A DNA stretch of 64,000 bases from Psychrobacter immobilis (GTDB lineage Bacteria > Pseudomonadota > Gammaproteobacteria > Pseudomonadales > Moraxellaceae). Positions within the stretch are counted from its first letter, which is position 1. Every line of letters starts with the position of its first letter. Location of the stretch: contig NZ_CAJGZM010000001.1 of NCBI RefSeq assembly GCF_904846175.1, positions 186,001 through 250,000 of the forward strand, given 5' to 3'. The position numbers and the translations under genes were made by a program. The notes under the pieces were generated by a model. That model was not told the origin of the DNA. It ran no database searches and saw only the letters and a list, made by a program, of their open reading frames with translations. This document shows positions 37,279-47,330 of this stretch, in pieces.

Positions 37279-38052
37279 TTACTCGATTACGGCGTAAATA
37301 CTATAAGTCAATTGAGCGACTGGCTGAAGCTCTGAGGTAAATTGATAAAAACGAATATCATAGCTTCCCGGAGTCCAGCCATCATATGGTTTAAAACTTA
37401 CCCAATTCTGATTACTGTTAGCGATGATATTCTTTTTCTCAAATAATAACACTTGCCCTGTTTGATTATTAACCCATTTTACAAATACAAAAGGGCTAGC
37501 AGGGGCTTTACCATCTGTGTCCAAATGCGCAAATAGCTTAGTATCTTTATTCAGGGTTGAAATATCTAAAGAGTTTGGCGGCATTACTGGACTTAAAGAT
37601 AATTTTACATTGCCTACTAATGGTTGATTGTCATTTGATTTGTATAGTTCTTCGACAGCTCGCTGGGCAAACCGTCTTTTATCTGAGATAACATCACTGG
37701 AGCCTTTTGCCATAAATTTATCAACGTACTGACCTAGGACGTAATCCGGCATATCATTAACGATATTTATAGCTTGCTGCTGTGAGTAATCATTAATAGA
37801 GGGAGATGATACCTTTGTGTTTGGATCAGCTGATAATTTTCCTGCGCCTATATTATTTGCGTAACTCTCTAACTCCACTAAAGTATTACTTACTTGATTA
37901 GAGCCATTTTGATTATTTGTGTCTATAGGAGTTTGCCGTTTTGTCTGCATAACCCGATCCATTTGCTGTTTGGTCATAAACAAATAGGTGCTTAAAACAC
38001 CAAATAAAAAGGCAACAAGAACAGATGAGATAAATAAGGTTTTGTCTTTCAT
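37279..38052 (-). CDS. Membrane-anchored periplasmic protein of unknown function
   Basis: Unrecognised, about 257 residues from the ATG at 38052 (MKDKTLFISSVLVAFLFG); the frame is open to 38130 but the upstream part is polar and unlike a signal. One N-terminal helix (about 5-25) then a flexible polar stretch (Q/N/T/S, about 35-65), helices with QQQAINIVNDMPDYVLGQYVDKFM, and a C-terminal beta-sandwich-like domain with LFAHLDTDGKAPASPFVFVKWV and NWVSFKPYDGWTPGSYDIRFYQ. This last part resembles domains that hold extracellular or periplasmic binding faces. No lipobox. It ends 10 bp from the mnmA stop and no Shine-Dalgarno is evident at the chosen start. Confidence 0.6.
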   Translation of the reverse strand: MKDKTLFISSVLVAFLFGVLSTYLFMTKQQMDRVMQTKRQTPIDTNNQNGSNQVSNTLVELESYANNIGAGKLSADPNTKVSSPSINDYSQQQAINIVNDMPDYVLGQYVDKFMAKGSSDVISDKRRFAQRAVEELYKSNDNQPLVGNVKLSLSPVMPPNSLDISTLNKDTKLFAHLDTDGKAPASPFVFVKWVNNQTGQVLLFEKKNIIANSNQNWVSFKPYDGWTPGSYDIRFYQFTSELQPVAQLTYSIYAVIE

Positions 38053-38119
38053 AAGATATCGATGGTTTAATACTATAGTTGATTGAGTTGAAGACTTCTG
38101 ATTATAACTTTTAGAACAT

Positions 38120-38153
38120 AAAAAAAGCATCCACTACCCGTGTGAATGCTTTT
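38120..38153 (-). terminator. Terminator of the small lipoprotein gene
   Basis: A 12-bp hairpin with one G-T pair around a short loop, followed on the minus strand by seven T; 38 bp downstream of the lipoprotein stop. Confidence 0.8.
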
Positions 38154-38190
38154 AAAAATAAATTGACTTATCTTTTTAAGCCGATAGATA

Positions 38191-38547
38191 TTATTTAGCA
38201 CATTGAACTATATAACCATTAAAGTTGAGGCTACCAGCAGATATTCCTCCTGAAATTTTTGAGCCTAAAGTAACGGTATTGCCCGAACATTCATAACTGC
38301 TTTCTTTACCGCCATTAACACTAGGAATTGCGAAAGTACATGTGCCTTCTCTAGGTACATATACATTGTTACCTTCAGATTTACATTTAGCAATAGTAGG
38401 CTTGGGAGGAGTTGTAGGTTGCGTATTCGGAGTTGTAGGTGTTGAGTTAGAGCCCGTGTAAGATGAACCACTACTATCTGAGTCACCACCACAAGCAGTT
38501 AGAATCAAAGTAGATCCTAATAATAAGACGCCCAATAATTTATTCAT
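38191..38547 (-). CDS. Lipoprotein with threonine/proline-rich linker
   Basis: A 118-residue protein with signal peptide and lipobox (LGSTLILTACGG, lipidation at C19). A flexible Ser/Gly then Thr/Pro/Asn-rich linker (about 22-52) leads to a small C-terminal domain with five cysteines (AKCKSEGN, GTCTFAIPS, SYECSGN, YIVQC), suggesting disulfides. Positions look like two cysteine pairs plus one more. Unknown family; the layout suggests a small surface or periplasmic domain tethered to a membrane. Terminator and a separate upstream gap indicate a monocistronic transcript. Confidence 0.7.
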   Translation of the reverse strand: MNKLLGVLLLGSTLILTACGGDSDSSGSSYTGSNSTPTTPNTQPTTPPKPTIAKCKSEGNNVYVPREGTCTFAIPSVNGGKESSYECSGNTVTLGSKISGGISAGSLNFNGYIVQCAK

Positions 38548-38734
38548 TGTTTGTTCCTGGTTTGATATGAGTTTGAGTTAATCCGGCAATATATCACTAG
38601 CTATTTATTAAGTAAACATTATTTTACTAATGCGATATTTGTTTTTTAACTTAATCTTATTTATAAACAGGTTATAATTGTGCCACTAAAATTTCTGTAC
38701 TGTGTTATTTACTATTTTATTTACTGTTAAATGA

Positions 38735-40135
<1,401 letters not shown>

Positions 40136-40137
40136 TC

Positions 40138-40174
40138 GCTAGCTATTAATCACTAGTTATTAGTCATAGCTAGC
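40138..40174. other. Hairpin after purB
   Basis: Perfect 9-bp arms (40138-40146 with 40166-40174) start 2 bases after the purB stop, with an inner 4-bp pair. A run of A follows rather than T, so it is either a weak terminator or a structure stabilising the mRNA end. Confidence 0.5.
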
Positions 40175-40191
40175 AAAAATAAGTGTCCACC

Positions 40192-40845
40192 ATGCAGCAA
40201 AACTTTGTGCATCGAAATTTTAAACCGGTAGTTGTCAGTACTATGGCGGTGTTTATCGTCATGGTATTGGCAAGTATTGAGCCTTTAGAATGGTCAAGCT
40301 ATCTGCTGCATCAACTGGGTACGCTGCTTTTTTTAGCCTTGATGTTTATTGCTTATCGCTACTGGTTTATTAGCTCGCGCTCTTACGTGCTCGCTGCCAT
40401 ATTTATATGTATTCATATTATAGGCGCACGCTATCTATATTCGTATGTACCTTATGATGATTGGACGCAGCAGCTATTTGGCATACAGCTAAGCGAACTA
40501 TTTGGTTGGCAGCGTAATATGTATGACAGGCTGGTTCATTTTAGCTATGGGCTTTTGCTATTTAGAGCGATGGTTGAAAGCTCAAAATTTATCTTTAAGA
40601 TTCAATCAATCAAGCTTTTAATCGCTATTGCCCTCATGATCAATATGTCATCAAGCTTGCTTTATGAGCTACTAGAATGGGGCATTGCGACGACTTTATC
40701 ACCAGAAGCCGCGGAAGCTTATAATGGTCAGCAAGGCGATATGTGGGATGCCCACAAAGACATGGCTTTAGCATTACTTGGCGGGCTTATTGCGGCAACC
40801 ATTCTTTTATTTCAAACTCGTGATACGCACATTATCACTGAGTAA
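40192..40845 (+). CDS. DUF2238 (YjdF-type) inner membrane protein
   Basis: About 217 residues with six or seven predicted membrane helices. The core RNMYDRLVHFSYGLLLFRAMVE and LLYELLEWGIATTLSPEAAEAYNGQQGDMWDAHKDM (short form: YELLEWGIATTLSPEAAEAY) contain conserved acidic, histidine and tryptophan residues at helix ends, typical of DUF2238. No function is established for the family. GTG at 40183 precedes the ATG at 40192 by three codons; the latter is chosen. It follows purB by 56 bp and converges on the next lipoprotein gene. Confidence 0.8.
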   Translation: MQQNFVHRNFKPVVVSTMAVFIVMVLASIEPLEWSSYLLHQLGTLLFLALMFIAYRYWFISSRSYVLAAIFICIHIIGARYLYSYVPYDDWTQQLFGIQLSELFGWQRNMYDRLVHFSYGLLLFRAMVESSKFIFKIQSIKLLIAIALMINMSSSLLYELLEWGIATTLSPEAAEAYNGQQGDMWDAHKDMALALLGGLIAATILLFQTRDTHIITE

Positions 40846-40874
40846 TTAAAGAAACTCGTTGATAAGCAAAGGTT

Positions 40875-41057
40875 TTAATCGTCTTTTTTATCATCACTAT
40901 TGCCCGGTATGATGGCTTTACCGACGGCGACTGTACCCTTGACCACGCCTTTTGTGGTTTTATAAGCGATTTTTGCTGGTACAGTCACAATCTTGTGCAC
41001 ACAAGCTTGTAATAAAAATATGCTCGCGATAATGACGATAAAATGCAGTTTTTTCAT
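40875..41057 (-). CDS. Small lipoprotein, NF038104 type
   Basis: A 60-residue lipoprotein: MKKLHFIVIIASIFLLQACVHKIVTVP, lipidated at C19 (LQAC), then a K/T/V/G-rich region (AYKTTKGVVKGTVAVGKAIIPG) and a charged end. I associate the CVHKIVTVPAKIAYKTTKG pattern with the NF038104 lipoprotein family of Acinetobacter/Psychrobacter, from memory. AGGA lies five bases before the ATG at 41057; the codons upstream to 41075 are not expected to be used. The KG..G tail may contact membrane or peptidoglycan; role unknown. Confidence 0.75.
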   Translation of the reverse strand: MKKLHFIVIIASIFLLQACVHKIVTVPAKIAYKTTKGVVKGTVAVGKAIIPGNSDDKKDD

Positions 41058-41254
41058 AAAATTCCTATAAATCATTAGATGATCTGATGGTGGCTATTAA
41101 TACCGTAATAATTAAAACTATAACCATTAAAACTATAGTCGTTAAAAATATAGCAATAGCCGTCAGATGGATTAGCATCATAAACTATTAAAATTATTCT
41201 ATAAAGCATCTCTTGTTATTTCTCTTATACCCATTTTTAGATATGGATTTATCA

Positions 41255-42427
41255 ATGACTTCAATTCCTCTTTGTTTACCCGATTCTATTACTCCTGAGC
41301 AGTTTTTAAGCGAATATTGGCAAAAAAAACCTTTACTTATTAAGCAAGGTTTACCGCAGTTAATTGGCATGTTTGAGCCAGACGATATGCTTGGTTTGGC
41401 ATTAGAAGAAGACGCATCAGCGCGCCTACTAATCCAAGCCGCAACTAAGCAACAAGGTCTACCACAATGGCAACTTAAAAAAAGCCCGCTAACTGAAACT
41501 GATTTTGATAACCTGCCAGAGCAATGGACTGTGCTGGTGCAAAACCTTGAGCAATGGTCACCTGAGCTTGGTCAATTATGGCAAGCATTTGACTTTATCC
41601 CGCAATGGCAGCGCGATGACATTATGGTTTCTTATGCCCCCAAAGGCGGCTCGGTTGGTAAGCATTATGATGATTATGATGTGTTTTTAGCCCAAGGTTA
41701 TGGTCAACGTCGTTGGCAGTTGGGTAAATTTTGTGATAAAGCAACTGAGTTCGTTGCCGATGAGCCGATTAGATTGTTTGATGATATGGGCGAGATAATC
41801 TTTGATGAGATATTAGAAGCTGGTGACGTACTTTATGTACCGCCAAAATTATCGCACTTTGGCGTCGCTCAAGATGATTGCTTAACCTTTTCGTTTGGCT
41901 GTCGTCGTCCAAACTTAATGCAAATCATCGACAGCTTAGCTGATATCGCCACCAATGACAGCGATTTATTTATCCCAATGCTATTACCACAATCAATGCA
42001 AGCGTCTGGCGAACTGCAAGTAGATAGCATCGAGGCGATTAAAAACCAGTTATTACAAATGCTACAGTCTGAGCGCGGTGATGACATTATTCGTCAAGCA
42101 GTGTCCGAAGTCGTTAGTAAACGCCAATATGACGCGCTGATGCCAGAAGAAACCCTGGATACCGATGAGCTCATGCAAGCGCTAACTACAGGCGCGACGC
42201 TACAAGCAGACTATAGTAATCGTTTGCTTTACCGTCAGACCAATGATGGCATCGTGTTATATGCCAATGGCCAACGTCTCGATGGCTTGGATGATAAAGC
42301 GACCGCTGTCCTCATACGTTTGGCTAATGGTGAACATTTACAGAGTCAAGATGTAATAGATGTTGACCCAGATGAATTAAGTGAGTGGCTTGAAAATGGC
42401 TGGGTGTGGATTGATTTTGCTGAGTAA
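41255..42427 (+). CDS. roxA: Ribosomal protein uL16 arginine 3-hydroxylase (cupin/JmjC)
   Basis: Fe(II)/2-oxoglutarate oxygenase of the RoxA/YcfD group, which hydroxylates an arginine of ribosomal protein uL16. The iron triad is H137 and D139 in VGKHYDDYDVF and H201 in PPKLSHFGVA. The opening TPEQFLSEYWQKKPLLIKQG and RRWQLG are typical, and the C-terminal winged-helix dimer domain follows (about 265-390). Length about 390 (E. coli 373). Candidate starts are 41213 (TTG/ATG run), 41243 and 41255; the last matches the family N-terminus but none has a clear Shine-Dalgarno. Confidence 0.88.
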   Translation: MTSIPLCLPDSITPEQFLSEYWQKKPLLIKQGLPQLIGMFEPDDMLGLALEEDASARLLIQAATKQQGLPQWQLKKSPLTETDFDNLPEQWTVLVQNLEQWSPELGQLWQAFDFIPQWQRDDIMVSYAPKGGSVGKHYDDYDVFLAQGYGQRRWQLGKFCDKATEFVADEPIRLFDDMGEIIFDEILEAGDVLYVPPKLSHFGVAQDDCLTFSFGCRRPNLMQIIDSLADIATNDSDLFIPMLLPQSMQASGELQVDSIEAIKNQLLQMLQSERGDDIIRQAVSEVVSKRQYDALMPEETLDTDELMQALTTGATLQADYSNRLLYRQTNDGIVLYANGQRLDGLDDKATAVLIRLANGEHLQSQDVIDVDPDELSEWLENGWVWIDFAE

Positions 42428-42465
42428 TTTCTAGCTTACTCATAATAAACTATATTTATATCAAT

Positions 42466-42504
42466 AAAAAAACCGATATCTAATTTAGAAGATATCGGTT
42501 TTTT
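42466..42504. terminator. Bidirectional terminator between roxA and putA C-terminal gene
   Basis: Perfect arms of 15 bp surround a short loop, with A and T tracts on both sides, between convergent genes. Confidence 0.9.
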
Positions 42505-42616
42505 ATTACCTATTTTTCAAATAGGGTTTGGCGTCCTACCTCTATCACACACCGCTGAGCTTTTGTCACTATTAAAAAAGCAATATAGTCGCCAAGCAAA
42601 TTCGTGATTAAAGCAT

Positions 42617-43309
42617 CTAATCTGTTCCCAGCTCAAGTAAGCTGGCGTTACCACCAATCGCTGTGGTATTAATGGTTCTTACGCGTTCAGTGACGAAGCG
42701 ATACAGATAATCAGGCGTGAGCATCTCTGACAAGCCTTCCATATCGGTAACAGCAATCACTTGCGTTAAGATACCATCGGTATTGGCAAGCTCCTGACTA
42801 ATCGTTTGTACCTCGCTTTGATTACCAGCGACAGCCGCTTGCGCTAGGCGGTCAATATATAATAGCGTAACGGTTTGCGAGTCATTAGCCACACTCAGCA
42901 CGTCATCACTAATGCCCGTCTCGTACAGTATTTTTGCCGCCTCATTGCACATCTCATCTTGGCTTGGGCAATGTAGTATCACCTCGTTACCCGTCAATAA
43001 TGCGGCGATTAACTGCCCAAGTACTGCCATTGCGCGAGCAGACTCAGCGCCGATGACCATGGTTTTGCCACGAGCGGTTACGTATAAATCATTGGACTCA
43101 CCCGTCGCGCCCGTCATACGCTGCACTTCATCTAGACTGGGCGCGGCACTCAATAAATGATTGAACAAACGCTTTGCTTTATTAGCATCGCCAGTCAGCA
43201 ACGCCAATTTTGCAATAGCCGCTTGTAGATAAGTTGCGCGATTGACCGCGCCAAGTAATCGCCAAGATTCACAAACTTGGGCATGATTCTTTTTAAATTC
43301 AGTCGCCAT
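42617..43309 (-). CDS. Separate C-terminal domain of PutA
   Basis: The 230-residue protein corresponds to the C-terminal domain of long PutA proteins. GATGESNDLYVTARGKTMVIG and the middle AVLGQLIAALLTGNEVILHC match the ALDH-superfamily-like fold, and the end RTINTTAIGGNASLLELG is the conserved C-terminal motif that in long PutA covers the substrate-channelling tunnel. It is not a frameshifted tail: the main putA ends in its own TAA, followed 11 bp later by an ATG with GGAG seven bases upstream. I infer a trans-acting subunit that docks on the 1087-residue PutA. The proximity, order and motif are seen; the docking is inferred. Confidence 0.8.
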   Translation of the reverse strand: MATEFKKNHAQVCESWRLLGAVNRATYLQAAIAKLALLTGDANKAKRLFNHLLSAAPSLDEVQRMTGATGESNDLYVTARGKTMVIGAESARAMAVLGQLIAALLTGNEVILHCPSQDEMCNEAAKILYETGISDDVLSVANDSQTVTLLYIDRLAQAAVAGNQSEVQTISQELANTDGILTQVIAVTDMEGLSEMLTPDYLYRFVTERVRTINTTAIGGNASLLELGTD

Positions 43310-43320
43310 CTTGCTACTCC

Positions 43321-46300
43321 TTATGCGATTTGTGTTTGAGTGAGTGATTCAGTCGTATTGTTTTGGTTTGCAGCGCTGCTATGCTCATTAGTCATTGACT
43401 CAGAGCGCAGCTGCATGAGACGTGCCACGTAGTGCGGACCACCTGCTTTCGGGCCCGTACCAGAGAGACCACAACCGCCAAATGGCTGGACGTTGACGAC
43501 CGCACCAATTTGGTTACGGTTGATATAGGTATTACCGACAAACGCACGGCGTTCAATATGCTCGACAATATTTTCAATACGGCTATGAATACCCAAAGTC
43601 AAACCAAAACCAGTACCGTTAATAGCATCAATAAGCTGATTGAGGTCAGTCGCTTGATAACGCAGCACATGCAATATCGGACCGAAATGCTCGCCACCGA
43701 TGACATCGATACTTTTTACCTCGATCGCCGTTGGCAATACAAAGGTAGATTGCTCTTGGCTGACAACCGAGCTTGCACTCATAGGCGTCTGCGCCAAAAT
43801 AGTTGCGGTTGGCTCAGCGCTCATACGTTCGATATGCGCTTCTAGACTGCGCTTGGCGTCTGCATCAATTACCGGACCCACGTCTGTGGTTACGTGCAGT
43901 GGATTACCAACGATCAACTCAGCCATAGTACCTTGCAGTAACTCGATTAAATCATCCGCGACTTCTTCTTGTACGCATAATATACGACACGCTGAACAAC
44001 GCTGACCTGCCGAACCAAAGGCTGACAATACCGCATCTTTAACCACCTGTTCAGGTAGTGCGGTTGAGTCAACAATCATAGCATTTTGACCACCCGTCTC
44101 AGCAATAAAGACCGGTAGCTCACCATTAGCTTGCACATGATTATTTAAGCTTTGGTTGATACGCTGCGCCGTTTGGGTTGAACCAGTAAAAATGACACCT
44201 GCAATATTATCCGCTGCCGTCAAAGCACCGCCAACATCACCCGCACCCGTCACTAGCTGTAATGCTTCTGCTGGCACACCTGCTTGGTACATTAATTGGG
44301 CAGCGAAATGCGCAATTAAGCTCGTTTGTTCAGCAGGCTTAGCCACGACGGTGTTACCCGCTGCTAGTGCAGCCACGATTTGACCAGTATAAATAGCCAA
44401 CGGAAAGTTCCAAGGGCTGATACATACGAAAGTACCGCATGCTTTATAAACTTGACGAGAATCTTTACCAGACAAATCGGTGAACTCGTGCACTACAGTG
44501 TCTAAACGCTCTGCTTCGTCGGCATAAAAGCGACAAAAATCAACCGCTTCTTTGATTTCATCAATACCATCTTGCATGGTTTTACCAGCTTCAATTTGGC
44601 ATAGTGCCATCAGTTCCGCATAGTTTTCTTCATACAAGTCCGCCACTCTACGCAATATAGCAGCCCGCTGCGCTGCCGGTACTGCTTGCCATGCACTTTG
44701 TCCCGCAACTGCCGCATCGATGGCTCGACGTGCCAATTCAGCATTGGCATATTTTACGTCACCCGCGATGACTTCATGATTCCAAGGTGCACGTACCGTC
44801 TGCGACTCAAGTTGTTGAGAAGCGCCATTGGCTTCATAGTCGTTAACCGCTTTACCATTGATAATAGAAGTCGCTGACCACGTCTTATGTAGATGGCTAT
44901 CGATAGCATCCTTAAACGGTAGCCATTGTGACTCCACAAAGATATTGGGACCGAAACTGGCACGGCGCTTACCGTAGATATCTAACGGCAATGGAATATC
45001 AGGATTGTGTAAGGTATCGTTGGTCAATAACTTATCGTATGGATGCACGGTCAGTTTATCAATTGGATAAGACTTGTCTAATAGCTGATGAACAAACGAG
45101 CTATTGGCACCGTTCTCAAGTAAACGACGGACCAAATACGGCAACAAGTCTTTGTGCGCGCCAACCGGTGCATAGATACGTACCGGAATCTGATAGGCTT
45201 GCAGAATATGGTCATAAAGAGCATCGCCCATGCCGTGTAGACGCTGAAACTCAAAATCTCGATGCGCACTCATGGTCATAATCGACGCTAACGTGTGCGC
45301 ATTATGGGTAGCAAACTGCGGCCAGATGAGTCCGCGTAAATGATCTGATAATAAGAAGCGCGCGCAAGCAAGATAGGCAGTATCTGTACCTTCTTTACGT
45401 GTCCAAACAGGATAGCCTGACAGACCTTTTTGCTGAGCCAATTTAATCTCAGTATCCCAATACGCCCCTTTGACCAAACGTACTGGAATACGATCGCCAA
45501 CCTCAGTTGCCAAGCGTGCTAACCACGCTAAAATAGCAATCGCGCGTTTAGAGTAACCTTGCACCACAATACCTAAGCCGTCCCAACCGGCTGTTAAATT
45601 ATCACGGTATAAAGCCTCAAACAGTTTTAAAGAAATCTCAAGACGGTCGGCTTCTTCCGCATCAATACTGATATCAACATTGACTTCACGTGCCGCTTCA
45701 ATCAATAGTAGGCAACGCTGGCGCAACAGACCCATGACTTGCGCTTCTTGAGTCGCTTCATAACGCGGATGCAATGCCGAAAGCTTGATAGATACCGACG
45801 GCTTTGGCATGCCTTCTTTCACTTTAATACTGGCAGTGGCTTTAATCGCATGCAAATAATCGTTAAAGTATTTTTCCGCATCTCTATGAGTAATTGCCGC
45901 CTCACCTAGCATATCGAATGAATAGGTATAGCCTTTATTACGATAAGGTTGGCTGTTTTTATTAGCGCCTTCTATGGTTTCGCCCAATACAAACTGATGA
46001 CCCATGATACGCATGGCTTTTTGCATGGCACTGCGAATGACCGGCTCACCCATCTTTTTGGTCATACGATCCAAAAACCCTGAGGCCGTAGTATTGCTAT
46101 CAATACTGACCACACGGCCGGTCATCATCATGCCCCATGTCGAGGCATTGACGATAAAACCGTTGTCATTTTTGAGGTGTTTTTTCCAATCTGCCACACT
46201 CATTTTGTCATGAATCAGCGCGTCAGCCGTATAATTGTCTGGTACCCGAATTAATGCTTCGGCCAAACTCATCAGCAAGATACCTTCTTGGGTATCAAGG

Positions 46301-46584
46301 CTATATTCGAGTAATAACGAATCAACCATTTTGACTGCTTTGCCATCATTACGTACGTGCTCGACCAGTTGGCGTGTCTGCGTGGCAGCCGCTTCACGTT
46401 CGCTATCAGTCGGCTTGGCAAGTGGCAATAACTCGGATAACCAACGCTCTTCATCAACGCTATATAAAGGTGAGATACGAGCGTGCAGCGTTTCTGACGA
46501 CTGGGTAATATAGTCTGGGGATAGCAAATCTGCTGGCTTAAATAAAATCGGCTCTTGCGGGGTAAACTGGTCTACTGGGTTCAT
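43321..46584 (-). CDS. putA: Proline dehydrogenase/delta-1-pyrroline-5-carboxylate dehydrogenase (PutA), without C-terminal domain
   Basis: Oxidises proline to glutamate via FAD-dependent proline dehydrogenase and NAD-dependent P5C dehydrogenase. Residues about 250-510 form the PRODH barrel (SIKLSALHPRYE, GIVVQGYSKRAIA, PVRLVKGAYWD, LVRRLLENGAN). Residues about 570-1050 are the aldehyde dehydrogenase with SPWNFPLAIYTGQ, GSTQTAQRI, E829 in AETGGQN, and catalytic C863 in AGQRCSACR. The N-terminal ribbon-helix-helix DNA-binding domain of E. coli PutA is absent, so this PutA is not expected to repress its own gene. After the ALDH domain the protein ends with an S/T/Q/N-rich tail (SSAANQNNTTESLTQTQ). 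GGAG five bases before the ATG. Confidence 0.95.
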   Translation of the reverse strand: MNPVDQFTPQEPILFKPADLLSPDYITQSSETLHARISPLYSVDEERWLSELLPLAKPTDSEREAAATQTRQLVEHVRNDGKAVKMVDSLLLEYSLDTQEGILLMSLAEALIRVPDNYTADALIHDKMSVADWKKHLKNDNGFIVNASTWGMMMTGRVVSIDSNTTASGFLDRMTKKMGEPVIRSAMQKAMRIMGHQFVLGETIEGANKNSQPYRNKGYTYSFDMLGEAAITHRDAEKYFNDYLHAIKATASIKVKEGMPKPSVSIKLSALHPRYEATQEAQVMGLLRQRCLLLIEAAREVNVDISIDAEEADRLEISLKLFEALYRDNLTAGWDGLGIVVQGYSKRAIAILAWLARLATEVGDRIPVRLVKGAYWDTEIKLAQQKGLSGYPVWTRKEGTDTAYLACARFLLSDHLRGLIWPQFATHNAHTLASIMTMSAHRDFEFQRLHGMGDALYDHILQAYQIPVRIYAPVGAHKDLLPYLVRRLLENGANSSFVHQLLDKSYPIDKLTVHPYDKLLTNDTLHNPDIPLPLDIYGKRRASFGPNIFVESQWLPFKDAIDSHLHKTWSATSIINGKAVNDYEANGASQQLESQTVRAPWNHEVIAGDVKYANAELARRAIDAAVAGQSAWQAVPAAQRAAILRRVADLYEENYAELMALCQIEAGKTMQDGIDEIKEAVDFCRFYADEAERLDTVVHEFTDLSGKDSRQVYKACGTFVCISPWNFPLAIYTGQIVAALAAGNTVVAKPAEQTSLIAHFAAQLMYQAGVPAEALQLVTGAGDVGGALTAADNIAGVIFTGSTQTAQRINQSLNNHVQANGELPVFIAETGGQNAMIVDSTALPEQVVKDAVLSAFGSAGQRCSACRILCVQEEVADDLIELLQGTMAELIVGNPLHVTTDVGPVIDADAKRSLEAHIERMSAEPTATILAQTPMSASSVVSQEQSTFVLPTAIEVKSIDVIGGEHFGPILHVLRYQATDLNQLIDAINGTGFGLTLGIHSRIENIVEHIERRAFVGNTYINRNQIGAVVNVQPFGGCGLSGTGPKAGGPHYVARLMQLRSESMTNEHSSAANQNNTTESLTQTQIA

Positions 46585-47217
46585 AAAAACTCCATAACTA
46601 TCGTTTAAAAACCATAATAAATAGCGCAGTAAGAACTCTAGTGATGTTGTAAGACATTCATAATCAATATTGAATTAAACAATTAAATTAAACAGTTAAA
46701 TTGAATAATAGTCATCAATGGATGTTTACAACAATCAGAGTTCCAACAGCGCCATCACAAAACGAGGAAATCCAGCATAGGCTGGAAGCGGTCAAGTAGG
46801 TCGTTTTAGTGTTAAACGGGCTACATTAACAATATAAAGGCAACAACGAACAGCTAAGCGGCATTAGTGCCTTCTTCTTGTTAGTAGTGAATGGAGAGTA
46901 ATGCTCAGATGCAGTATCTTTTCAATAAAAACGGATCTGTCATCTTATATGACGCAAATTCACTGTAAGAAAAACCTCTACGGCGTTGATTGAGGTGATG
47001 CGCTTAGCTTAGCTTGGTCATGGTAGCATGAAAAAAAGCCTCAAAGCCCCGCTGTTACTTATCTTAACCAAGAAAGATATTCTTTAAAAACAATTGGTTA
47101 TTAACGCTATCGCAAATGTGACGCTTTGGTTATAAATATGGGTTTACTATTAGCCATTAATTATTTTTCCAATCAACAGCTTGGATTTATTTACCATTAC
47201 CGTTTACCTTTAAACAT
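46585..47217. other. Intergenic region upstream of putA
   Basis: About 630 bp with no convincing gene. An ORF of 30 codons (46901-46993) is too short and has no recognisable feature. The putA promoter is presumably near 46600-46760; no regulator gene is here. Confidence 0.4.
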
Positions 47218-47259
47218 AAAAAACCCTCCTTATCAATTGATGAATAAGAAGGGTTTTTA
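47218..47259 (-). terminator. Terminator of the purine permease gene
   Basis: Hairpin with 15-base arms and one mismatch, followed on the minus strand by T residues; about 72 bp downstream of the permease stop. Confidence 0.75.
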
Positions 47260-47262
47260 GAA

Positions 47263-47310
47263 ACGGTTAAGTCCATTATAAATTTAGCTATTTATAATGG
47301 ACTTAACCGT
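47263..47310. other. 21-bp perfect hairpin after the purine permease
   Basis: Perfect inverted repeat with arms 47263-47283 and 47290-47310 and a 6-base loop. It starts 20 bp after the permease stop codon and is immediately followed by the terminator hairpin at 47218-47259. Neither side has a T tract, so it is not itself a standard terminator. Confidence 0.75.
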
Positions 47311-47330
47311 ATAAATAATAGCTAGACCGA

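Noticed and set aside
46901..46993. Short ORF (about 30 codons) in the gap upstream of putA
   Set aside because: No conserved feature, no clear initiation signal; size compatible with chance.
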